Source: Alphaproteobacteria bacterium
GTDB taxonomy: Bacteria > Pseudomonadota > Alphaproteobacteria > Micavibrionales > Micavibrionaceae
Assembly (NCBI GenBank): GCA_016763095.1
Contig: JAESUK010000130.1
Span: 1-9,545, forward strand
Reading direction: 5' to 3'
DNA: 9,545 nucleotides
Positions 6,541 to 9,545 of this stretch are shown here, in pieces (position 1 is the stretch's first letter; every line of letters starts with the position of its first letter). The notes beneath the pieces are model-generated. The model did no database searches, had not been told where the DNA came from, and saw only the letters and a program-made list of their open reading frames with translations. Both the position numbers and the translations under genes were made by a program.

Positions 6541-6996
6541 GTCATCAATAAAACCTTGTAGAATAACTTGAGCGGCGAGCTTATCCGTTAAGCCTTTGCC
6601 CTTGGCTTTTTTCTTTTTCACAAAGTTATCCAGATAACCATCCACAACGGCTGTGGATAACCTTTCATCATAGTAGGTGTAAATAGGGCATTCTATATGC
6701 CTTTCAAGCTCAATCATAAAATCACGCACGGATTGGCATTGTCGCCCCTCTGCCCCACTCATCTCAAATGGATAGCCAACCACTAAACCTTCAATCGTGT
6801 ATTCCTTGATGAGCGCCTGTATTTGATCCGCATCATGCCTAAATTTTTTGCGTCTTATGGTGTCAACAGGGCTTGCAATGCCTATTAGTAAACTCCCGAC
6901 AGACACACCAATCGTCTTTCCGCCAATATCAAGCCCTATAAGACTTGCATCTTTTGGACAGTTTTTTATGAATTCTTGTGGTTCTAACCTAGACAT
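6529..6996 (-). CDS. ruvX: RuvX/YqgF-family Holliday junction resolvase-like nuclease
   Basis: This 155-residue protein has the RNase H-like fold of the YqgF family, linked to Holliday junction resolution and, in E. coli, to 16S rRNA 5'-end processing. Visible motifs are GLDIGGKTIGVSVG (21-34, catalytic D23), LVVGYPFEMSGAEG (71-84), YYDERLST (108-115, with D110) and TDKLAAQVILQGFID (137-151, with D138), so the acidic site appears complete. The usual Lys-Arg after the first strand is Lys-Thr (K27-T28). The N-terminus carries about 15 residues more than the shortest family members. AGGGA (7007-7011) 10 bases upstream supports the ATG. The gene diverges from gatC across an 84-base gap. Confidence 0.93.
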   Translation of the reverse strand: MSRLEPQEFIKNCPKDASLIGLDIGGKTIGVSVGSLLIGIASPVDTIRRKKFRHDADQIQALIKEYTIEGLVVGYPFEMSGAEGRQCQSVRDFMIELERHIECPIYTYYDERLSTAVVDGYLDNFVKKKKAKGKGLTDKLAAQVILQGFIDDYGV

Positions 6997-7031
6997 TTTG
7001 CTTGTTTCCCTTTATTCCAAGTAGGGTATTC

Positions 7032-7058
7032 TTTACATTAGAATGCACAAAGTAAAAA
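7032..7058 (+). promoter_or_regulatory. weak candidate promoter for the gatCA operon
   Basis: TTTACA (7032-7037, five of six of the -35 consensus) precedes an AT-rich stretch with TAAAAA (7053-7058) at a short 15-base spacing. The position in the ruvX-gatC gap is right for a promoter, but the -10 match is poor. A weak Shine-Dalgarno (AAGAGA, 7067-7072) follows, 8 bases before gatC. Confidence 0.25.
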
Positions 7059-7080
7059 TAGATTAAAAGAGAATTATATT

Positions 7081-7362
7081 ATGGATCAAAAAACAGTCGC
7101 CCGTGTTGCCCATCTTGCGCGCTTAGAAATATCACAAGAACAGCAAGAAACGTTGGTTGGACAGCTTAGTAGCATCATAGGTTTTGTAGAACAGTTATCA
7201 GAAGTTAACACCGATAATGTAAAGCCGTTGGCAAGTGTTGTTGATGCTGCCCTCCCGCTCCGTAAAGACGAGGTCACAGATGGACAGAAAAAAGAGGCCA
7301 TCCTAGCCAATAGCCCAGAACAAAATGAAGATTTCTTCGTTGTAACAAAAATTGTGGAATAG
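7081..7362 (+). CDS. gatC: Asp-tRNA(Asn)/Glu-tRNA(Gln) amidotransferase subunit C
   Basis: GatC stabilises GatA in the GatCAB complex, which amidates Asp-tRNA(Asn) and/or Glu-tRNA(Gln) made by non-discriminating synthetases. The 93-residue product has the family pattern: VARVAHLARLEIS (6-18), the helix with IIGFVEQLSEVNT (about 32-44), VKPLASVV (47-54), then LPLRKDEVTDG (59-69) and the terminal SPEQNEDFFVVTKIVE. Length and motifs are normal. gatA follows after 6 bases, as expected for subunits made together. Confidence 0.97.
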   Translation: MDQKTVARVAHLARLEISQEQQETLVGQLSSIIGFVEQLSEVNTDNVKPLASVVDAALPLRKDEVTDGQKKEAILANSPEQNEDFFVVTKIVE

Positions 7363-7368
7363 AAAATA

Positions 7369-8853
7369 ATGACTGACTTAACTAAACTAACAATTGCCGA
7401 TGCTCTTACAGGTCTTACAAACAAAGACTTTACAGCCACAGAGCTGACGCAAGCTCATATTGATCAGGCGGAAGTGAAAAAGAATCTTAATGTCTTTATC
7501 ACAGCAACACCTGAGAAAGCGCTTGCGCAAGCGTCAGACTCAGATGCGCGCTATCAAAGTGGAACAGCAAAAGCGCTGGACGGTATTCCTCTTGGGATAA
7601 AAGATCTGTTTTGTACCAATGGAACACGTACAACGGCAGGAAGTAAAATCCTTGAGAACTTTATTCCTCAATATGAATCGTCAGTAACGCAAAAGTTAGT
7701 TGATGACGGGTCTGTTTTTCTTGGAAAAACAAACCTTGATGAATTCGCGATGGGATCGTCAAACACAACAAGCTTTTTCGGTAATGTCATTAACCCCTGG
7801 AAATCAACAGCAAACCCAAGTGTAGATTATGTGCCTGGCGGGTCTTCTGGTGGATCTGCTGCGGCAGTTGCTGCGGGAATTGCCATGGGCGCAACAGGAA
7901 CTGACACGGGTGGTTCAATTCGCCAACCAGCAAGCTTTTGTGGAATTGTTGGCGTTAAGCCAACTTATGGGCGTTGCTCTCGATTTGGAACAATTGCATT
8001 TGCCTCTTCTTTAGATCAGGCGGGTGTGTTCGCACGCACAGTTGAAGACTCCGCTATTCTGCTTCGCTCTATTGCTGGGCATGATGTAAAAGATAGCACG
8101 TCCGTTAAAATGGATGTGCCTGACTTTGCCAGCGCAATTACGGGTGATGTTAAAGGGCTTCGTATTGGTATCCCAAAAGAATACCGTATGGACGGTATGC
8201 CTGAGGAAATCCAAAATATTTGGAATAAAGGTGCAGAATGGTTAAAAGCCGAAGGTGCTGAGATTGTAGACATTTCACTTCCTCATACTAAATACGCGCT
8301 TGCGGCTTATTATATCATCGCCCCTGCTGAGGCATCATCAAACCTATCCCGTTATGACGGTGTTCGATATGGACTTCGCGTGGATGGGGACGGTATTGAT
8401 GAGACCTACTCTAAAACACGTGGTGCAGGTTTCGGTGATGAAGTTAAACGCCGTATCATGACAGGTGCATATGTTCTTTCTGCTGGTTATTATGATGCTT
8501 ATTATATTAAAGCGCAGAAAGTCCGTCGCCTTATCCGTGATGACTTCACGAAGGCCTATGAGAAATGTGATGTTATTCTGACACCAACAGCCCCATCGGG
8601 TGCTTTCCCAATTGGTGAGAACGAAGATGATCCTATTAAGATGTATCTGAACGATATTTTCACCGTTCCAACAAGTATTGCAGGATTACCGGGAATATCC
8701 ATTCCTGCAGGACTGGACAAAAGTGGCCTTCCTCTTGGCTTACAATTGATTGGTAAAGCGTGGGATGAAGAAACACTCTTTAAAACAGCTGATGTTATCG
8801 AAAAAGCAGCTTGCTTTGAGACACTCGGCACAACAATTAAAAAGGTAGCATAA
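7369..8853 (+). CDS. gatA: Asp-tRNA(Asn)/Glu-tRNA(Gln) amidotransferase subunit A
   Basis: This is the amidase subunit of GatCAB; it releases ammonia from glutamine for the transamidation carried out in GatB. At 494 residues it is of normal length. The amidase-signature triad is intact: K78 in GIKDLF, cis-serine S159 in PGGSSGGSAAA and nucleophile S183 in TDTGGSIRQPA. The following GIVGVKPTYGRCSRFGTIAF and the C-terminal TVPTSIAGLPGISIPAG are canonical. A few extra residues lie between K78 and S159 (around NPWKSTANPSVDY) compared with the S. aureus enzyme. It lies 6 bases after gatC, and its TAA overlaps the next ATG by one base. gatB is not in the window. Confidence 0.98.
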   Translation: MTDLTKLTIADALTGLTNKDFTATELTQAHIDQAEVKKNLNVFITATPEKALAQASDSDARYQSGTAKALDGIPLGIKDLFCTNGTRTTAGSKILENFIPQYESSVTQKLVDDGSVFLGKTNLDEFAMGSSNTTSFFGNVINPWKSTANPSVDYVPGGSSGGSAAAVAAGIAMGATGTDTGGSIRQPASFCGIVGVKPTYGRCSRFGTIAFASSLDQAGVFARTVEDSAILLRSIAGHDVKDSTSVKMDVPDFASAITGDVKGLRIGIPKEYRMDGMPEEIQNIWNKGAEWLKAEGAEIVDISLPHTKYALAAYYIIAPAEASSNLSRYDGVRYGLRVDGDGIDETYSKTRGAGFGDEVKRRIMTGAYVLSAGYYDAYYIKAQKVRRLIRDDFTKAYEKCDVILTPTAPSGAFPIGENEDDPIKMYLNDIFTVPTSIAGLPGISIPAGLDKSGLPLGLQLIGKAWDEETLFKTADVIEKAACFETLGTTIKKVA

Positions 8854-9470
8854 TGTTAAAGAAGCTCTCTATTTTATTCGTTATTACAATCGTAGCCTGT
8901 TTAGTGGCGCGGACTTCCTTTTCTCAGGATGCGTCACAGCAACACACACTCTCTGATCAAGTGACGATAGAAACAGCCAATGCCTACCTTGAAAAATGTA
9001 TGGGTACGTTCCCCAAAAACTTTACACCAGAAGCACAGAAAGTGTTTTGTAACTGTTCTGCGGCAAATATCCGCCTTAACATGACTAATACTGACCTTGT
9101 TGATTTAAACAAGAAAGCTTCTCTCAAGGCTGGGAATGAAGTTTATGAGAAATACATACAAAAAGTTATTGCCCCCTGTATGTCAGCGGCAACTGATCAT
9201 ATTGCTTACGTGTCCTGTCTTGAAAATAGAGGACATTCTCCATATATCAAAAATATTCTACCGTACTGCCAGTGTACAGGGTATGAAATGCGGAAATGGG
9301 TTGCCCAGAAAGGCGCAAGTGCAATCATTATAAATATGACTAATAACCCAAGATTCTATACCGATCCCATTCAAACATTGCTGACGGTAAATCAATATAA
9401 TGCCGCCACAGCTCAAGCCTATAGCACTTGTAGACCACTGGGTGTGGAAAGAAAGAAAAATAGATTATGA
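8853..9470 (+). CDS. exported cysteine-rich protein with duplicated CxC unit, function unknown
   Basis: I do not recognise this 205-residue protein. It starts with a signal sequence (basic MLKK, hydrophobic 5-19). Cleavage could follow S24 (TSFS-Q), or I13-V-A-C16 could serve as a lipobox, so it is either periplasmic/secreted or a lipoprotein. Beyond C16 there are exactly eight cysteines in two matching sets: C49, C66, C68, C109 and C122, C139, C141, C193. Each half reads C-x16-C-x-C, a helical stretch and a last Cys after 40 or 51 residues. This suggests an internal duplication with disulfides in each half. AAAGG (8841-8845) inside the end of gatA serves as Shine-Dalgarno, and the start overlaps the gatA stop (TAATG). 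Its stop overlaps the next ATG (ATGA). Expression thus appears coupled to gatCA, though a functional link is not evident. Confidence 0.85.
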   Translation: MLKKLSILFVITIVACLVARTSFSQDASQQHTLSDQVTIETANAYLEKCMGTFPKNFTPEAQKVFCNCSAANIRLNMTNTDLVDLNKKASLKAGNEVYEKYIQKVIAPCMSAATDHIAYVSCLENRGHSPYIKNILPYCQCTGYEMRKWVAQKGASAIIINMTNNPRFYTDPIQTLLTVNQYNAATAQAYSTCRPLGVERKKNRL

Positions 9471-9545
9471 GGTATTTTCTAGCATTTGTGCTCTTAGCTT
9501 TTATGGCGCAACCTGTCGCTGCCCAAACACCAGTTACAGACGCCC
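9467..9545 (+). CDS. start of an exported protein, cut by window edge
   Basis: The ATG overlaps the preceding stop by four bases (ATGA), and the frame stays open to the edge (26 codons). The product begins MRYFLAFVLLAFMAQPVAA followed by QTPVTDA, a textbook signal peptide with an AxA-type site (VAA, then Gln). The mature part is out of view. It is very probably translationally coupled to the cysteine-rich gene and may act with it in the envelope. Confidence 0.75.
   Translation, partial: MRYFLAFVLLAFMAQPVAAQTPVTDA

Noticed and set aside
7086..7439. A 117-codon minus-strand open frame across gatC and the start of gatA.
   Set aside because: It is the antisense shadow of two certain genes and matches no family I recognise.

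Overview
The window is AT-rich, densely packed bacterial chromosome, most likely from an alphaproteobacterium. The histidine kinase has the H-box surroundings typical of alphaproteobacterial PAS kinases (SFLANMSHELRTPLNAVIGF), ribosomal protein L28 has the 97-residue form common in that class, and the genes overlap or sit a few bases apart. This assignment comes from reading the proteins, not from a database search. I see no mobile elements, RNA genes, CRISPR arrays or gene-free stretches over 300 bases.

Left part (1-5803), all on the minus strand. In transcription order: a membrane protein distantly related to CobD/CbiB, then rpmB (L28), tgt (tRNA-guanine transglycosylase), a soluble protein with a degenerate GGDEF domain, upp (uracil phosphoribosyltransferase), and a soluble PAS histidine kinase that runs off the left edge. 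Candidate promoters lie upstream of rpmB and of the GGDEF gene. This suggests an rpmB-tgt unit and a GGDEF-upp-kinase unit. The last unit pairs pyrimidine salvage with two signalling-type proteins.

Middle (5804-7080). A YgjP/DUF45-type zinc metalloprotease gene on the plus strand starts 15 bases from the divergent CbiB-like gene. It ends in a 4-base convergent overlap with ruvX/yqgF (minus strand), where a short inverted repeat spans both stop codons.

Right part (7081-9545), plus strand. gatC and gatA encode subunits of the Asp/Glu-tRNA amidotransferase. They are followed, with start/stop overlaps, by a secreted cysteine-rich protein made of two similar halves and by the beginning of another exported protein cut by the right edge. 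gatB is not in the window.

Most notable: the Tgt keeps its catalytic aspartates but lacks all three zinc-binding cysteines of the family. It also has a glycine where bacterial enzymes have the pocket valine, as in queuine-using enzymes, and an insertion that recalls chlamydial Tgt. Other points of interest are the GGDEF domain with a dead active site but an RxxD motif, the CbiB homologue without the family's conserved polar residues, and the duplicated CxC secreted protein tied to gatA.
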